Source: Spirilliplanes yamanashiensis
GTDB taxonomy: Bacteria; Actinomycetota; Actinomycetes; Mycobacteriales; Micromonosporaceae
Direction: 5' to 3'
Length of the DNA stretch: 64,000 nt
Assembly: GCF_016863475.1 (NCBI RefSeq)
Contig: NZ_BOOY01000005.1
Location: 1 to 64,000 of the forward strand
Shown here piece by piece: positions 1 through 8,986 of the stretch. Below the pieces are notes generated by a model. It was given only the letters and a program-made list of their open reading frames with translations. It searched no databases and was not told the origin of the DNA. Every line of letters begins with the position of its first letter. The stretch's first letter is position 1. The position numbers and the translations under genes are program-made.

Positions 1-81
1 CGGGGGCGCGTCGGACGGTGGGCCAGGCGGGGGCGCGTCGGACGGTGGGCCAGGCGGGGGCGCGTCGGACGGTGGGCCAGG
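1..81. repeat. 27-bp tandem repeat, three perfect copies
   Basis: Three consecutive perfect copies of a 27-bp unit occupy 1-27, 28-54 and 55-81, followed by degenerate sequence. The array may continue past the window edge. The unit is a multiple of three, so on the minus strand it encodes a nine-residue repeat (PGPPSDAPP) inside the coding region starting at 144. Confidence 0.9.
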
Positions 82-144
82 CCGAGGCGCGCCGGGCGGC
101 GGGGGAGCGGACAGGGCCAGGGGCCACGGGGGCGGGATGGTCAT
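1..144 (-). CDS. 5' end of a gene coupled to yifB, probably dprA (DNA-processing protein); runs off the window
   Basis: An ATG at 144-142 overlaps the yifB stop codon as ATGA. A GGGAG ribosome-binding site lies seven bases upstream, so the start is well supported and translational coupling is likely. The frame stays open for 48 codons to the window edge. The visible protein is proline-rich: a short N-terminus, then three copies of PGPPSDAPP encoded by the 27-bp repeat. No DprA domain is visible yet. The identity is inferred from gene order: in actinobacteria the order YraN, YifB/ComM-type ATPase, DprA is common (Rv2898c-Rv2897c-Rv2896c in M. tuberculosis). If correct, this is a disordered extension before the Rossmann-fold ssDNA-binding domain. 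The reading frame is fairly certain, the function is not. Confidence 0.5.
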   Translation of the reverse strand, partial: MTIPPPWPLALSAPPPPGAPRPGPPSDAPPPGPPSDAPPPGPPSDAPP

Positions 145-1658
145 CGGTGGTCTCCCAGTCGGAGGAGCGAGGCTTCGTTGACGTCGTGGCGGTCCGGCCG
201 TGGCCGGCCGTCGAGGTCGGCGATGGTCCAGGCGAGGCGGAGCACGCGGTCGAAGCCGCGGGCCGACAGCGCGCCCGAGTCCAGCGACCGGCGCAGGTCG
301 GCGGTGTCGCGCACGGGCAGCCGCCACGGCGGGCGGCGCAGGTGCGGGCCGGGGACCTCCGCGTTGACCTGCCAGGCGCCCGGCGACCAGCGGGCCGCTG
401 CGGCCGCGCGGGCGGCGGCGACCCGGGCGGCCACCGCGGACGACGGCTCCGTGGTGGTGTCCGTCATCAGGTGGGCGGCGCGCAGCGGGTTGAGCGTCAC
501 CTGGACGTCGATGCGGTCGAGCAGCGGGCCGGAGATGCGGGCCAGGTAGCGGCGGCGGACCAGCGGGGTGCACTCGCAGGCGGTGTCGCCGGCCGGTTTC
601 GCGCACGGGCACGGGTTGCTGGCGAGGACCAGCTGGACCTGGGCGGGGTACTCGGTGCTGCCGTGGGCGCGGGCGATCGTCACGCGGCCGCTCTCCAGGG
701 GCTGGCGCAGGGCGTCCAGGGCGCGGGTGCTGAACTCGGCCGCCTCGTCGAGGAACAGCACGCCGCGGTGGGCCAGCGACAGCGCGCCCGGCCGGGCCAG
801 GGCGGAGCCGCCGCCGACGAGCGCGGCGACCGAGGCGCTGTGGTGCGGGGCCTGGAACGGCGGGCGGCGGATGAGGCGGCCGTCCGCGGGCAGGGCGCCG
901 GCGATCGAGTGGACCGCCGTCACCTCCATCGCGTCGGCGTCGGACAGCGGCGGCAGGATCGACGGCAGGCGCTCGGCGAGCATGGTCTTGCCGGCGCCGG
1001 GCGGGCCCAGCAGGGACAGGTTGTGACCGCCCGCCGCGGCGACCTCCAGGGCGCGGCGGGCCAGCGCCTGGCCGGTGACGTCGGCCAGGTCGGGCATCGA
1101 GGTTGACGGCGCGTCGTCCGGCGGTGGCGGGTCGAGCAGGGCGCCGCCGTCGCGGACGTACGCGAGCAGGCGGTGCAGGGTGTCGACCGCGCGCACGGTG
1201 AGGCCGGGCACCGCCGAGGCCTCGCGGGCGTTGGCCGCCGGGACGATCAGGTGCGTCAGGCCGGCGCGGGCCGCCGCCACGGCCATCGGCAGGACGCCGC
1301 GCACCGGGCGTACCGTGCCGTCGAGGCCCAGCTCGCCGATCAGGGCGACGCCGTCCAGCGGGGCGGGCGGCAGCTCGCCCGCGCTGGCCAGCACCGCGAC
1401 CGCCACCGGCAGGTCGAAGCCCGAGCCGTGCTTGGGCAGGGTGGCGGGCAGCAGGTTGACGGTGATGCGGCGGTTCGGCCAGGTGCGGCCCGAGTTGACG
1501 ATGGCGGCGCGGACCCGGTCGCGGGCCTCGTTGAGGGCGGTGTCCGGCAGGCCGGTCAGGGTCATGGCGGGCAGGCCGAGGGCCAGGTCGGCCTCGACCG
1601 CCACGACGTGACCGGTGACCCCGGTCAGGCCGACGGCGAGCACCTTCGCGTAGCTCAC
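141..1658 (-). CDS. YifB/ComM family Mg-chelatase-like AAA+ ATPase
   Basis: This 505-residue protein has the full architecture of the YifB/ComM family. An N-terminal Lon-protease-like S5 domain (about residues 20-150) carries the typical PNRRITVNLLPA segment. An AAA+ ATPase core follows, with Walker A GPPGAGKT near residue 217 and Walker B GVLFLDEAAEF. The cysteine cluster NPCPC...CEC and a C-terminal Mg-chelatase domain complete it. ComM of Gram-negatives is a hexameric helicase that promotes branch migration during natural transformation; the actinobacterial role is less clear. The GTG start at 1658 lies one base after the yraN stop, and the 3' end overlaps the next start, so yraN, yifB and the downstream gene form one operon. 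Confidence 0.93.
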   Translation of the reverse strand: MSYAKVLAVGLTGVTGHVVAVEADLALGLPAMTLTGLPDTALNEARDRVRAAIVNSGRTWPNRRITVNLLPATLPKHGSGFDLPVAVAVLASAGELPPAPLDGVALIGELGLDGTVRPVRGVLPMAVAAARAGLTHLIVPAANAREASAVPGLTVRAVDTLHRLLAYVRDGGALLDPPPPDDAPSTSMPDLADVTGQALARRALEVAAAGGHNLSLLGPPGAGKTMLAERLPSILPPLSDADAMEVTAVHSIAGALPADGRLIRRPPFQAPHHSASVAALVGGGSALARPGALSLAHRGVLFLDEAAEFSTRALDALRQPLESGRVTIARAHGSTEYPAQVQLVLASNPCPCAKPAGDTACECTPLVRRRYLARISGPLLDRIDVQVTLNPLRAAHLMTDTTTEPSSAVAARVAAARAAAAARWSPGAWQVNAEVPGPHLRRPPWRLPVRDTADLRRSLDSGALSARGFDRVLRLAWTIADLDGRPRPDRHDVNEASLLRLGDHR

Positions 1659-1659
1659 C

Positions 1660-2019
1660 TCAGAACGCCGCGCGGATGTGGTCGATGGCCGCCGCGTCGT
1701 CCGGGCCCAGCACGATCGCCACGACGTCGAAGCGGACGTCGCGCGGGCGTACCCGGGTGGTGGCCAGCCAGTGCGCGGCGAGCCGGCGCAGGCGGCGGGC
1801 CTTGGCGCCCGCGACGGCCGCCGCCGGCGGGCCGTACGTGGCGGTCCGGCGGGTCTTCACCTCGCAGAAGACCACCGCGTCGCCGTCGCGCAGGATGAGG
1901 TCGACCTCGCCGTCGGGGCAGCGCCAGTTCCGGTCGACGACGACCATGCCCTGCGCCACGAGGTTCGCCTCCGCCAGCCGCTCGCCGTACGCGCCGAGGG
2001 CCTGCCGTGCATTCGTCAT
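1660..2019 (-). CDS. YraN family protein (UPF0102, endonuclease-like fold)
   Basis: The 119-residue product has the family signature: an N-terminal GAYGERLAE helix, the acidic pair in GEVDLI, and EVKTR. These are the positions of a restriction-endonuclease-like metal site (E...D...ExK). The biochemical role of YraN in bacteria is not settled, but a nuclease function in DNA processing fits its fold and its linkage to ComM/DprA-type genes. The frame is open further upstream, but the ATG at 2019 (MTNARQALGAYGE) gives the usual family length, and the upstream residues are low-complexity. One base separates its stop from the yifB start. Confidence 0.9.
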   Translation of the reverse strand: MTNARQALGAYGERLAEANLVAQGMVVVDRNWRCPDGEVDLILRDGDAVVFCEVKTRRTATYGPPAAAVAGAKARRLRRLAAHWLATTRVRPRDVRFDVVAIVLGPDDAAAIDHIRAAF

Positions 2020-2159
2020 GGCGCACACCGTGGCCGCACCGGCGCCCCCGCCGCCCCTGTCGGCGCCGGATCCTGTGGACGGCCGCACGGTGTGGACGAC
2101 GGGCCGTCCGCTTGCGTCGCTGTGCTACCTCCCGGCTGGCGCGCGTCCCGCCGGTCGCA

Positions 2160-2165
2160 TACGGT
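2160..2165 (+). promoter_or_regulatory. -10 element of a likely leaderless promoter
   Basis: TACGGT is followed by eight bases and then the GTG at 2174. No ribosome-binding site precedes the GTG, so transcription probably starts at or next to the start codon. Confidence 0.5.
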
Positions 2166-2173
2166 GCGACACC

Positions 2174-3148
2174 GTGGAAGGCAATCGCCGTTACGCCGAC
2201 GAACCCGACCCCCGCTGGTACGGGGGTTCCGCCTTCGAGCGCCCCGCCGCCGACGAGGCCGACGAGCCCTATCGGGTGCCGGAACAGCGCTGGTCCGACA
2301 GCTCGCGGCTGCCCGGCGAGACCGGCACCGGGCGGCTGCGCGCCGAGCCGGGCACCGGCGCCTTCGACGGCGGGTCCGGTGGATTCGACAGCGGGTCCGG
2401 CGGCTTCGGCGCCGACCCGAAGCCCGGCGGTTTCGACAGCGCCGCGGGCGGGTTCGGCGGCGACGCCAAGCCCGGCTCGTTCGGCGCCGACTCCGGCGGG
2501 TTCGGTGACGAGCAGGTGCGCGCCGCCCACGAGCCCATGCGCTTCCCGCTGCGTTCCGAGGGCACCCGGCACACCGCCGACCCGGTGGTGCCCGCGCCGC
2601 TCGTCCCGCCGCTGCCGCCCGGCGCCCTGCCCACCGAGCCGCCGCCCGCACCGCGCGGCGCGCAGGCCGCCCCGCGCAGCGCACCCGCCGTCCCGCGCAG
2701 CGCACCGCCCGGCCCCCGCGGGCCGGCGCCCGTCAGCGCGCCTGCCGTCGGGCCGGTCTCCGGGGGCGGCACCACCTACGGCGGCGGAGGCATCCCGGCG
2801 GCCGAGCCGACCGGGGTCCTGCCGCCCGTGCCCGTCGCGCGGCCCGACGACGCCGTCTACGCCAGCCGGCGGCCCGCCGTCGGCATCGGGATGATCGTGC
2901 TCGTGGTGCTGCTGGCCGTGCCGGCGGTGCGGCTGTTCCTGTCGGCGGCGTTCGGCGGTGAGCCGGTGGCCCGGGAGATCGTGCCGGCCAGCCTGCTGCT
3001 GCTCGGGCTTCCGCTGACCGGGATGGGGCTGTGGGCGCTCGCCAACGGCGGCCGGGTCGGTGGTCAGGGGGCGTGGCTGCGCCCGCCGGTGGGGTATCTG
3101 ACCGTGGGGCTCGCGCTGCTGGCGGCCGCCGCACTCGCGGTGGGCTGA
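2174..3148 (+). CDS. Membrane protein with long disordered N-terminus
   Basis: This is a 324-residue protein with no recognised enzymatic domain. About the first 235 residues are hydrophilic and low-complexity, with repeats of the type GSGGF, GADPKPGGF, GDAKPGSF and then proline/alanine-rich segments. The last 85 residues hold three predicted transmembrane helices (GMIVLVVLLAVPAVRLFL; ASLLLLGLPLTGMGLWAL; YLTVGLALLAAAALAVG). The GTG at 2174 was chosen because a -10 hexamer sits eight bases upstream and the frame upstream is not protein-like. It is divergent from yraN and upstream of rpsB. Similar Gly/Pro-rich membrane proteins are frequent in Micromonosporaceae. The function is unknown. Confidence 0.8.
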   Translation: MEGNRRYADEPDPRWYGGSAFERPAADEADEPYRVPEQRWSDSSRLPGETGTGRLRAEPGTGAFDGGSGGFDSGSGGFGADPKPGGFDSAAGGFGGDAKPGSFGADSGGFGDEQVRAAHEPMRFPLRSEGTRHTADPVVPAPLVPPLPPGALPTEPPPAPRGAQAAPRSAPAVPRSAPPGPRGPAPVSAPAVGPVSGGGTTYGGGGIPAAEPTGVLPPVPVARPDDAVYASRRPAVGIGMIVLVVLLAVPAVRLFLSAAFGGEPVAREIVPASLLLLGLPLTGMGLWALANGGRVGGQGAWLRPPVGYLTVGLALLAAAALAVG

Positions 3149-3290
3149 GACCAGGGCGGCGGAAGCGCATGCCAAGGCCGCGAACCGTCCGAACCGCCCA
3201 TAACCGCGCCGGATAACGAACCCTTAGTCCGTTTCGCGCGTCCCGCTCAGCCTCACGGTGACCTGCCCGACCGCCGCGCGCCGCGGGGCG

Positions 3291-3296
3291 TACACT
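3291..3296 (+). promoter_or_regulatory. Candidate -10 element for rpsB-tsf
   Basis: TACACT matches the actinobacterial TANNNT consensus. No convincing -35 hexamer is seen 17 bases upstream. Confidence 0.35.
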
Positions 3297-3428
3297 TGTC
3301 AACCGGCGACCGCCCTGTGCGGTCGACCTCGCGCGCCCTCTGCACGGTCCGTCACAAAGACCGGCAGCGGCGGCCCCCTGGTCCCGATCTTCATCGGGCC
3401 CACCATGGCCGGCGACCGGGCGCCAGGA

Positions 3429-3448
3429 CGCCCGCCGGCCGGCGGGCG
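3429..3448 (+). promoter_or_regulatory. Perfect 20-bp palindrome in the rpsB leader
   Basis: The ten bases CGCCCGCCGG are followed directly by their reverse complement, ending 19 bases before the rpsB ribosome-binding site. In RNA this forms a very stable GC hairpin (eight pairs with a four-base loop). It may act as a leader hairpin or attenuator, but no T-run follows, so simple termination is less likely. Confidence 0.5.
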
Positions 3449-3481
3449 TGACAACCAGGGACCTGCAAGGAGCACATCACC

Positions 3482-4303
3482 ATGGCCGTCGTGTCCATGC
3501 GTCAGCTGCTGGAGAGCGGTGTCCACTTCGGGCACCAGACCCGCCGCTGGAACCCGAAGATGAAGCGCTTCATCTTCACCGAGCGCAACGGTATCTACAT
3601 CATCGACCTGCGCCAGACCCTCGACTACATCGAGAAGGCCTACGCGTTCGTGCGCGGCACCGTCGCCGAGGGTGGTCACATCCTCTTCGTCGGCACCAAG
3701 AAGCAGGCGCAGGAGGCCATCGCCGAGCAGGCGACGCGGGTCGGCCAGCCGTACGTGAACCACCGCTGGCTGGGCGGCATGCTCACCAACTTCCAGACGG
3801 TGTACAAGCGGCTGCAGCGCATGAAGGAGCTGGAGGCGATCGGTGACCTGACCGGCACCGCCGCGGGTTACACGAAGAAGGAGACCCTCCAGCTGTTCCG
3901 TGAGCAGACCAAGCTCACCAAGACCCTCGGTGGTCTGCGGGACATGACGAAGGTGCCGTCGGCGATCTGGGTCGTCGACACCAAGAAGGAGCACATCGCC
4001 GTCGACGAGGCCCGCAAGCTGGGCATCCCGGTCATCGCGGTGCTCGACACCAACTGCGACCCGGACGAGGTCGACTTCCCGATCCCGGGCAACGACGACG
4101 CGATCCGTTCGGCCGAGCTGCTGACCAAGGTCATCGCCGCTGCCGTCGCCGACGGTCTGATCGCCCGTTCGGGCCGGGGCCGCAACGCCGAGGACAAGCC
4201 CGAGGCGGGCGTCGCGGGTGGCGAGCCGCTGGCCGAGTGGGAGCGCGACCTGCTCGAGGAGAAGAAGCCGGACGAGCAGCCCGTCGCGGCCGCCGCCGAG
4301 TAA
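3482..4303 (+). CDS. rpsB: 30S ribosomal protein S2
   Basis: The 273-residue protein starts with [20 protein letters not shown], the conserved S2 N-terminus ([15 protein letters not shown]). Further family motifs are [18 protein letters not shown] and [11 protein letters not shown]2 binds late in 30S assembly at the head/body junction and is needed for S1 function where S1 is present. The C-terminal tail is acidic and slightly longer than in E. coli, as is usual in actinobacteria. AAGGAG lies nine bases before the ATG. It forms an operon with tsf, whose ATG is 29 bases downstream. Confidence 0.98.
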   Translation: MAVVSMRQLLESGVHFGHQTRRWNPKMKRFIFTERNGIYIIDLRQTLDYIEKAYAFVRGTVAEGGHILFVGTKKQAQEAIAEQATRVGQPYVNHRWLGGMLTNFQTVYKRLQRMKELEAIGDLTGTAAGYTKKETLQLFREQTKLTKTLGGLRDMTKVPSAIWVVDTKKEHIAVDEARKLGIPVIAVLDTNCDPDEVDFPIPGNDDAIRSAELLTKVIAAAVADGLIARSGRGRNAEDKPEAGVAGGEPLAEWERDLLEEKKPDEQPVAAAAE

Positions 4304-4332
4304 TCATCGAGACCGAGGACCGAGAGAGAGTC

Positions 4333-5163
4333 ATGGCCAACTTCACCGCCGCGGACGTCAAGAAGCTCCGCGACCTCACGGGCGCCGGCATGATGGACGT
4401 CAAGAAGGCACTCGACGAGGCCGAGGGCGACTTCGACAAGGCCACCGAGCTGCTGCGCATCAAGGGCGCGAAGGACGTCGGCAAGCGTGCCGGCCGCACC
4501 GCCGCGAACGGGCTCGTCGCCCACTCCGGCAAGGCGCTGCTCGAGATCAACTGTGAGACGGACTTCGTCGCGAAGAACGCCGAGTTCGTGGCGTTCTCGC
4601 AGTCGCTCGTCGCGCACGGCGAGCAGATCAAGGCGAAGGACGCCGAGGCGCTGCTGGGTTCGCAGTACGAGGGCCGCACCGTGGCCGACGTGCTGCAGGA
4701 CTTCGCCGCGAAGATGGGCGAGAAGCTGGTGCTGAACCGCTTCGTCGTCCTCGAGGGCGACAACGTCGCCGTGTACCTGCACCGCAAGGCGCAGGACCTG
4801 CCGCCGCAGGTGGGCGTGCTGGTCGAGTACACGGGCAAGAACGACGAGGCCGCCGACGCGGACGCCCGCGCCGTCGGCATGCAGATCGCCGCCATGCGCC
4901 CTAAGTACCTGACCCGGGACGAGGTGCCGGCCGACGTCATCGAGACCGAGCGCCGCGTGGCCGAGCAGACCGCCCGCGAGGAGGGCAAGCCCGAGCAGGC
5001 GATCACCAAGATCGTGGACGGCCGGGTGAACTCCTTCTTCAAGGACTTCGTGCTGCTGGAGCAGGCGTCGGTCGCCGACAACAAGAAGACGGTCAAGCAG
5101 GTCGCCGCTGACGCGGGCCTCGAGGTCACCCGCTTCGTGCGGTTCGAGGTCGGCCAGGCCTGA
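4333..5163 (+). CDS. tsf: Translation elongation factor Ts
   Basis: This 276-residue protein is the nucleotide exchange factor for EF-Tu. The N-terminal UBA-like domain contains [16 protein letters not shown], the EF-Tu-binding signature, and the core carries [10 protein letters not shown]. The ATG at 4333 follows a purine-rich GAGAGAG site and gives the usual start [13 protein letters not shown]. The open frame reaches back into rpsB, but those residues are not conserved. Cotranscribed with rpsB; a strong hairpin after its stop marks the operon end. Confidence 0.98.
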   Translation: MANFTAADVKKLRDLTGAGMMDVKKALDEAEGDFDKATELLRIKGAKDVGKRAGRTAANGLVAHSGKALLEINCETDFVAKNAEFVAFSQSLVAHGEQIKAKDAEALLGSQYEGRTVADVLQDFAAKMGEKLVLNRFVVLEGDNVAVYLHRKAQDLPPQVGVLVEYTGKNDEAADADARAVGMQIAAMRPKYLTRDEVPADVIETERRVAEQTAREEGKPEQAITKIVDGRVNSFFKDFVLLEQASVADNKKTVKQVAADAGLEVTRFVRFEVGQA

Positions 5164-5180
5164 GCCTGACGGCAGTCGTG

Positions 5181-5225
5181 GACGGGGAGGCCGGTGCATC
5201 GCGATGAGCACCCGGCCTCCCCGTC
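5181..5225 (+). terminator. Hairpin terminator or attenuator between tsf and pyrH
   Basis: Perfect 14-bp arms (5181-5194 and 5212-5225) enclose a 17-base loop. No T-run follows, as is typical of GC-rich actinobacteria. It lies between the tsf stop and the pyrH start, so it may end the rpsB-tsf transcript or attenuate read-through into pyrH. Confidence 0.75.
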
Positions 5226-5265
5226 ACATAGGGTCCACAGCAAGGCGAAGGGAAGGCGGGCTCGC

Positions 5266-6030
5266 ATGACCATGGTGACGCAGCAGACCCAGGGACTGGA
5301 CGACCCCGTGTTCGATCCGTCCCGCAAGCCGCGCCGGGTCGTGCTGAAGCTGTCCGGCGAGGTGTTCGGCGGCGGGGCCGTCGGCGTGGACCCGGACGTG
5401 GTGCAGGGCATCGCCCGGCAGATCGCCACGGTCACGCGCCGCGGTGTGCAGGTCGCGGTGGTCGTCGGCGGCGGCAACTTCTTCCGCGGCGCCGACCTGC
5501 AGAAGCGGGGCATGGACCGGGCCCGGGCCGACTACATGGGCATGCTCGGCACGGTCATGAACTGCCTGGCGCTGCAGGACTTCTGCGAGAAGGAGGGCAT
5601 CGAGACGCGGGTCCAGACCGCGATCACGATGGCCCAGGTCGCGGAGCCGTACATACCGCTGCGGGCGATCCGGCACCTGGAGAAGGGCCGCGTCGTGATC
5701 TTCGGCGCGGGCGCCGGCATGCCGTACTTCTCGACGGACACGGTGACCGCGCAGCGGGCCTTGGAGATCCACGCGGACCTCGTGCTGATGAGCAAGAACG
5801 GCGTGGACGGCGTCTACACGGCCGACCCGCGCACGGACCCGACGGCCCGCAAGCTGGACGCGGTGACGTTCGCCGAGGCGCTCCAGCGCGGCCTGCGGGT
5901 GGCGGACGCCGCGGCGTTCAGCCTGTGCATGGAGAACGACCTGCCCATGCTGGTCTTCGGCGCGGAGGGCGAGGACACGATCGTCCGCGCCGTCAGCGGC
6001 GAGCAGATCGGCACCCTCATCACCCGGTAA
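5266..6030 (+). CDS. pyrH: UMP kinase
   Basis: The 254-residue product belongs to the amino-acid-kinase fold and phosphorylates UMP to UDP in pyrimidine nucleotide synthesis. Visible motifs are [13 protein letters not shown] (phosphate-binding loop), [28 protein letters not shown] (UMP site) and YTADPRTDP. Bacterial UMP kinases are hexamers inhibited by UTP and activated by GTP. The ATG at 5266 has a purine-rich GGGAAGG site upstream and gives a 25-residue extension before the core, common in actinobacteria. frr follows 30 bases later. Confidence 0.97.
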   Translation: MTMVTQQTQGLDDPVFDPSRKPRRVVLKLSGEVFGGGAVGVDPDVVQGIARQIATVTRRGVQVAVVVGGGNFFRGADLQKRGMDRARADYMGMLGTVMNCLALQDFCEKEGIETRVQTAITMAQVAEPYIPLRAIRHLEKGRVVIFGAGAGMPYFSTDTVTAQRALEIHADLVLMSKNGVDGVYTADPRTDPTARKLDAVTFAEALQRGLRVADAAAFSLCMENDLPMLVFGAEGEDTIVRAVSGEQIGTLITR

Positions 6031-6060
6031 CACGCGGTACACGAGAAGGAGGCGACCCAG

Positions 6061-6618
6061 GTGATCGAGGAGATCCTCTTCGAGGCCGAGGAGAAGATGG
6101 AGCGTGCCGTCGAGCACGCCAAGGAGGAGTTCGGGGCGATCCGCACCGGCCGCGCGACCCCGGCGATGTTCTCGAAGATCATCATCGACTACTACGGCGC
6201 GCCCACCCCGCTGCCGCAGATGGCCTCGATCGGCGTGCCGGAGCCCCGGATGGTGCTCATCAAGCCGTACGACATGTCCCAGCTGGGCGCGATGGAGCGG
6301 GCGATCCGCGACTCCGACCTCGGCGTGAACCCGAACAACGAGGGTTCGCAGCTGCGCATCAACCTGCCGCAGATGACCGAGGAGCGCCGCCGCGAGATGA
6401 TCAAGGTGGCGAAGCACAAGGCCGAGGAGGGGCGCGTGGCGATCCGCAACGTGCGCCGCAAGGCCAAGGAGGAGCTCGACCGCATCGTCAAGGACGGCGA
6501 GGCCGGCGAGGACGAGGTGCGCCGCGCCGAGAAGGAGCTGGACGACGTCACGCACCGGTACGTGGCCCACGTCGACGAGCTCAGCAAGCACAAGGAAGCC
6601 GAGCTACTCGAGGTCTGA
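6061..6618 (+). CDS. frr: Ribosome recycling factor
   Basis: The 185-residue length is exactly that of the family. The N-terminal helix contains ALEHAK-like [17 protein letters not shown], and the second domain carries [12 protein letters not shown]. The C-terminal coiled coil ([11 protein letters not shown]) completes the tRNA-mimic shape. With EF-G it splits post-termination ribosomes. It starts with GTG at 6061 after a good GAAGGAGG site. Its TGA overlaps the cdsA ATG by one base, so the two genes are translationally coupled. Confidence 0.98.
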   Translation: MIEEILFEAEEKMERAVEHAKEEFGAIRTGRATPAMFSKIIIDYYGAPTPLPQMASIGVPEPRMVLIKPYDMSQLGAMERAIRDSDLGVNPNNEGSQLRINLPQMTEERRREMIKVAKHKAEEGRVAIRNVRRKAKEELDRIVKDGEAGEDEVRRAEKELDDVTHRYVAHVDELSKHKEAELLEV

Positions 6619-7709
6619 TGTCCTATCCCGACTCCCACGGCGAGCAGACCGGCCATTGGGCGCGGCACGGTGGTGCCGCGCCCGATGCGTACGCCGAGAC
6701 CGGTTCCGGTGCGAACGGCGGTGGCTGGCAGCCCGAGGGCTGGGACCAGCCGGCCGCCGCGTACCCGGTGAGCGGTGACGACCCGGCGTGGAACTCGCCG
6801 ACCGCGCCGGTGGCCGGCGAGCCGGTGCCGCGCGGCGCCCGCGGCAAGCGGCGGGCCGGCCGGTCGCCGCGGCCGTCCCCGGGCGAGCCCACGACGAGCC
6901 GCGCGGGCCGCAACCTGCCCGCGGCGGTCGGGGTGGGTTCCGGGCTGGGCGCGGTGCTGCTGGCGGCGCTGTTCCTGTGGGAGCCGGCGCTGCTGGGCGT
7001 GATCGCCGTGGCGGCGGGCATCGGCATCTGGGAGATGGTCCGCGCGGTGGAGGCGGACGACGCCCGGCCGCCGCTGCTGCCGCTGGTCGCGGGCGGCCTG
7101 CTGATGACCGGCCTGGCGTGGTGGGCGGGCACGGACGGCCTGACGATGGCGCTGCTGGTGACGGTGTGCGCCGCGCTGCTGTGGCGGCTGGCCGACGGGG
7201 TGGCCGCGCTGCGCCGCGACCTCACGTCGACCGTCCTGATCGCGGTGTACGTGCCGTTCCTGCTGTCGTTCGCGGTGCTGATGCGCGACCAGCCGGACGG
7301 CGAGTGGCGGGTGCTGGCGGTGCTGCTCGCGGTGGTGCTGAGCGACACCGGCGGGTACGCGTTCGGCGTCTTCCTGGGCAAGCACCCGATGGCCCCGAAG
7401 ATCAGCCCGAAGAAGTCGTGGGAGGGCTTCGGCGGCTCGGTGTTCTCGGCGGCGCTGGGCAGCGGCATCCTGCTGGCCCTGGCGGTCGACGGCGCGAACT
7501 TCCTCGAGGGCGCCCTGTTCGGCGCCGTGATCGCGGTGGTCGCGGTGCTGGGCGACCTGACCGAGTCGATGATGAAGCGCGACCTGGGGATCAAGGACAT
7601 GAGCTCGCTGCTGCCGGGCCACGGCGGCCTGATGGACCGGCTCGACTCGATCCTGTTCGCCGTCCCGGCCGCCTACCTGCTGCTCAGCCTGATCGCGCCG
7701 GTGTCATGA
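6618..7709 (+). CDS. cdsA: Phosphatidate cytidylyltransferase (CDP-diacylglycerol synthase)
   Basis: This 363-residue membrane enzyme makes CDP-diacylglycerol from CTP and phosphatidate, the branch point of phospholipid synthesis. The C-terminal signature is present: KRDLGIKD followed by LPGHGGLMDRLDS, with the conserved lysine, aspartates and HGG. About eight hydrophobic helices span residues 105-363. The first 100 residues are hydrophilic, glycine-rich and then very basic (RGKRRAGRSPRPSP). Such N-terminal extensions occur in actinobacterial CdsA. The ATG at 6618 shares its A with the frr stop (TGATG). Confidence 0.95.
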   Translation: MSYPDSHGEQTGHWARHGGAAPDAYAETGSGANGGGWQPEGWDQPAAAYPVSGDDPAWNSPTAPVAGEPVPRGARGKRRAGRSPRPSPGEPTTSRAGRNLPAAVGVGSGLGAVLLAALFLWEPALLGVIAVAAGIGIWEMVRAVEADDARPPLLPLVAGGLLMTGLAWWAGTDGLTMALLVTVCAALLWRLADGVAALRRDLTSTVLIAVYVPFLLSFAVLMRDQPDGEWRVLAVLLAVVLSDTGGYAFGVFLGKHPMAPKISPKKSWEGFGGSVFSAALGSGILLALAVDGANFLEGALFGAVIAVVAVLGDLTESMMKRDLGIKDMSSLLPGHGGLMDRLDSILFAVPAAYLLLSLIAPVS

Positions 7710-7740
7710 GCACAGCGACGCGTGGGACACTTGACCGGCC

Positions 7741-8949
7741 ATGACGATGCTTCCGGTCATTCCGACCAGCCCTGACACCCCCGACGCCGTCGCCACGCGA
7801 CGCCGCCCCGCCATGCCGCCGCGCCACCTGGCCGACCTCGACCTGGCCGGCCGCCGCGCGGCCGCCGCCGAGCTGGGCGAGCCCGCGTTCCGCGCCGCGC
7901 AGCTGTCCCAGCACTACTTCGGCCGGTTCGAGCGCGACGTCGAGCGCATGACCGACCTGCCGGCGAAGACCCGCGACGCGCTCGGCGAGCGGCTGATGCC
8001 GCGGCTGCTGACGTCCGTCAAGGAGCTGAGCTGCGACGACGGCGCCACCCGCAAGTCGCTGTGGCGGCTGCACGACGGCGCGATGGTCGAGAGCGTGCTG
8101 ATGGGCTACCCGGACCGCATCACCGCGTGCGTGTCCAGCCAGGCCGGCTGCGGCATGGCGTGCCCGTTCTGCGCCACCGGCCAGGCGGGCCTGACCCGCA
8201 ACCTGTCGGTCGCCGAGATCGTCGACCAGGTGGTGCACCTGGCGGGCGTCGCGGCCTCGGGCGCGGTCACCGGCAGCCCGCCGCGGCTGTCGCGCATCGT
8301 GTTCATGGGCATGGGCGAGCCGCTCGCCAACTACCCGCGGGTGATCGAGGCGGTGCGGCGGCTGACGACACCGGCGCCCGAGGGCCTGGGGCTGTCGCAG
8401 CGGCACATCACGGTCTCCACGGTGGGCCTGGTGCCCGCGATGCGCCGGCTGATCGCCGAGGACCTGTCCGTGACCCTTGCCTTGTCCCTGCACGCGCCCG
8501 ATGATGATCTGCGCGATGAGCTTGTTCCCGTCAATCAGCGCTGGAAGGTGGACGAAGTGCTCGATGTCGCGTTCGAGTACGCGGCTCGCACCGGCCGTCG
8601 CGTTTCCATCGAATACGCGTTGATCAGGGACGTGAACGACCAGCCGTGGCGCGCCGATCTGCTGGGGCGGCGGCTCGCGGGCAAGCTCGCGCACGTCAAC
8701 CTCATCCCGCTCAACCCCACCCCGGGCAGCCGCTGGGACGCGAGCCCGAAGCCTGCCGAGCGTGAATTCGTCCGGCGGCTGCGGGCGGCCGGGGTGGCGA
8801 CGACGGTCCGCGACACGCGTGGCCGCGAGATCGACGGGGCGTGCGGCCAGCTGGCCGCGAGTGAGCTGACCGATGTGGGGGCCGTGGGCGGCGCGGACGG
8901 CGGGCGACCCGCCGTGCCGGGCGCCGGCGCGGCGGAGGTGGCACAGTGA
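7741..8949 (+). CDS. rlmN: 23S rRNA (A2503)/tRNA (A37) C2-methyltransferase RlmN
   Basis: This 402-residue radical-SAM enzyme carries the CX3CX2C cluster motif in [13 protein letters not shown]. The SAM-binding [10 protein letters not shown], the resolving cysteine region GACGQL near the C-terminus and [14 protein letters not shown] are also present. RlmN methylates A2503 of 23S rRNA and A37 of some tRNAs. In M. tuberculosis the gene has the same position after cdsA (Rv2880c). An internal stretch (8476-8655) uses many more codons ending in A or T than the rest of the gene; see findings. A second ATG at 7747 is an alternative start. Confidence 0.96.
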   Translation: MTMLPVIPTSPDTPDAVATRRRPAMPPRHLADLDLAGRRAAAAELGEPAFRAAQLSQHYFGRFERDVERMTDLPAKTRDALGERLMPRLLTSVKELSCDDGATRKSLWRLHDGAMVESVLMGYPDRITACVSSQAGCGMACPFCATGQAGLTRNLSVAEIVDQVVHLAGVAASGAVTGSPPRLSRIVFMGMGEPLANYPRVIEAVRRLTTPAPEGLGLSQRHITVSTVGLVPAMRRLIAEDLSVTLALSLHAPDDDLRDELVPVNQRWKVDEVLDVAFEYAARTGRRVSIEYALIRDVNDQPWRADLLGRRLAGKLAHVNLIPLNPTPGSRWDASPKPAEREFVRRLRAAGVATTVRDTRGREIDGACGQLAASELTDVGAVGGADGGRPAVPGAGAAEVAQ

Positions 8950-8986
8950 CTGGGCGGCGATCCCAGCGGGCGAAACGGGAGACACA

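Larger units (their letters stand above)
3149..3481 (+). other. Intergenic region and leader upstream of rpsB
   Basis: No gene is seen in these 333 bases. A -10-like TACACT lies at 3291-3296, which would give a leader of roughly 180 nt. A perfect 20-bp palindrome follows at 3429-3448, and an AAGGAG ribosome-binding site lies at 3467-3472. The length and structure of the leader would allow translational feedback by ribosomal protein S2, as is known for rpsB in other bacteria, but no known leader motif was recognised. Confidence 0.5.
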
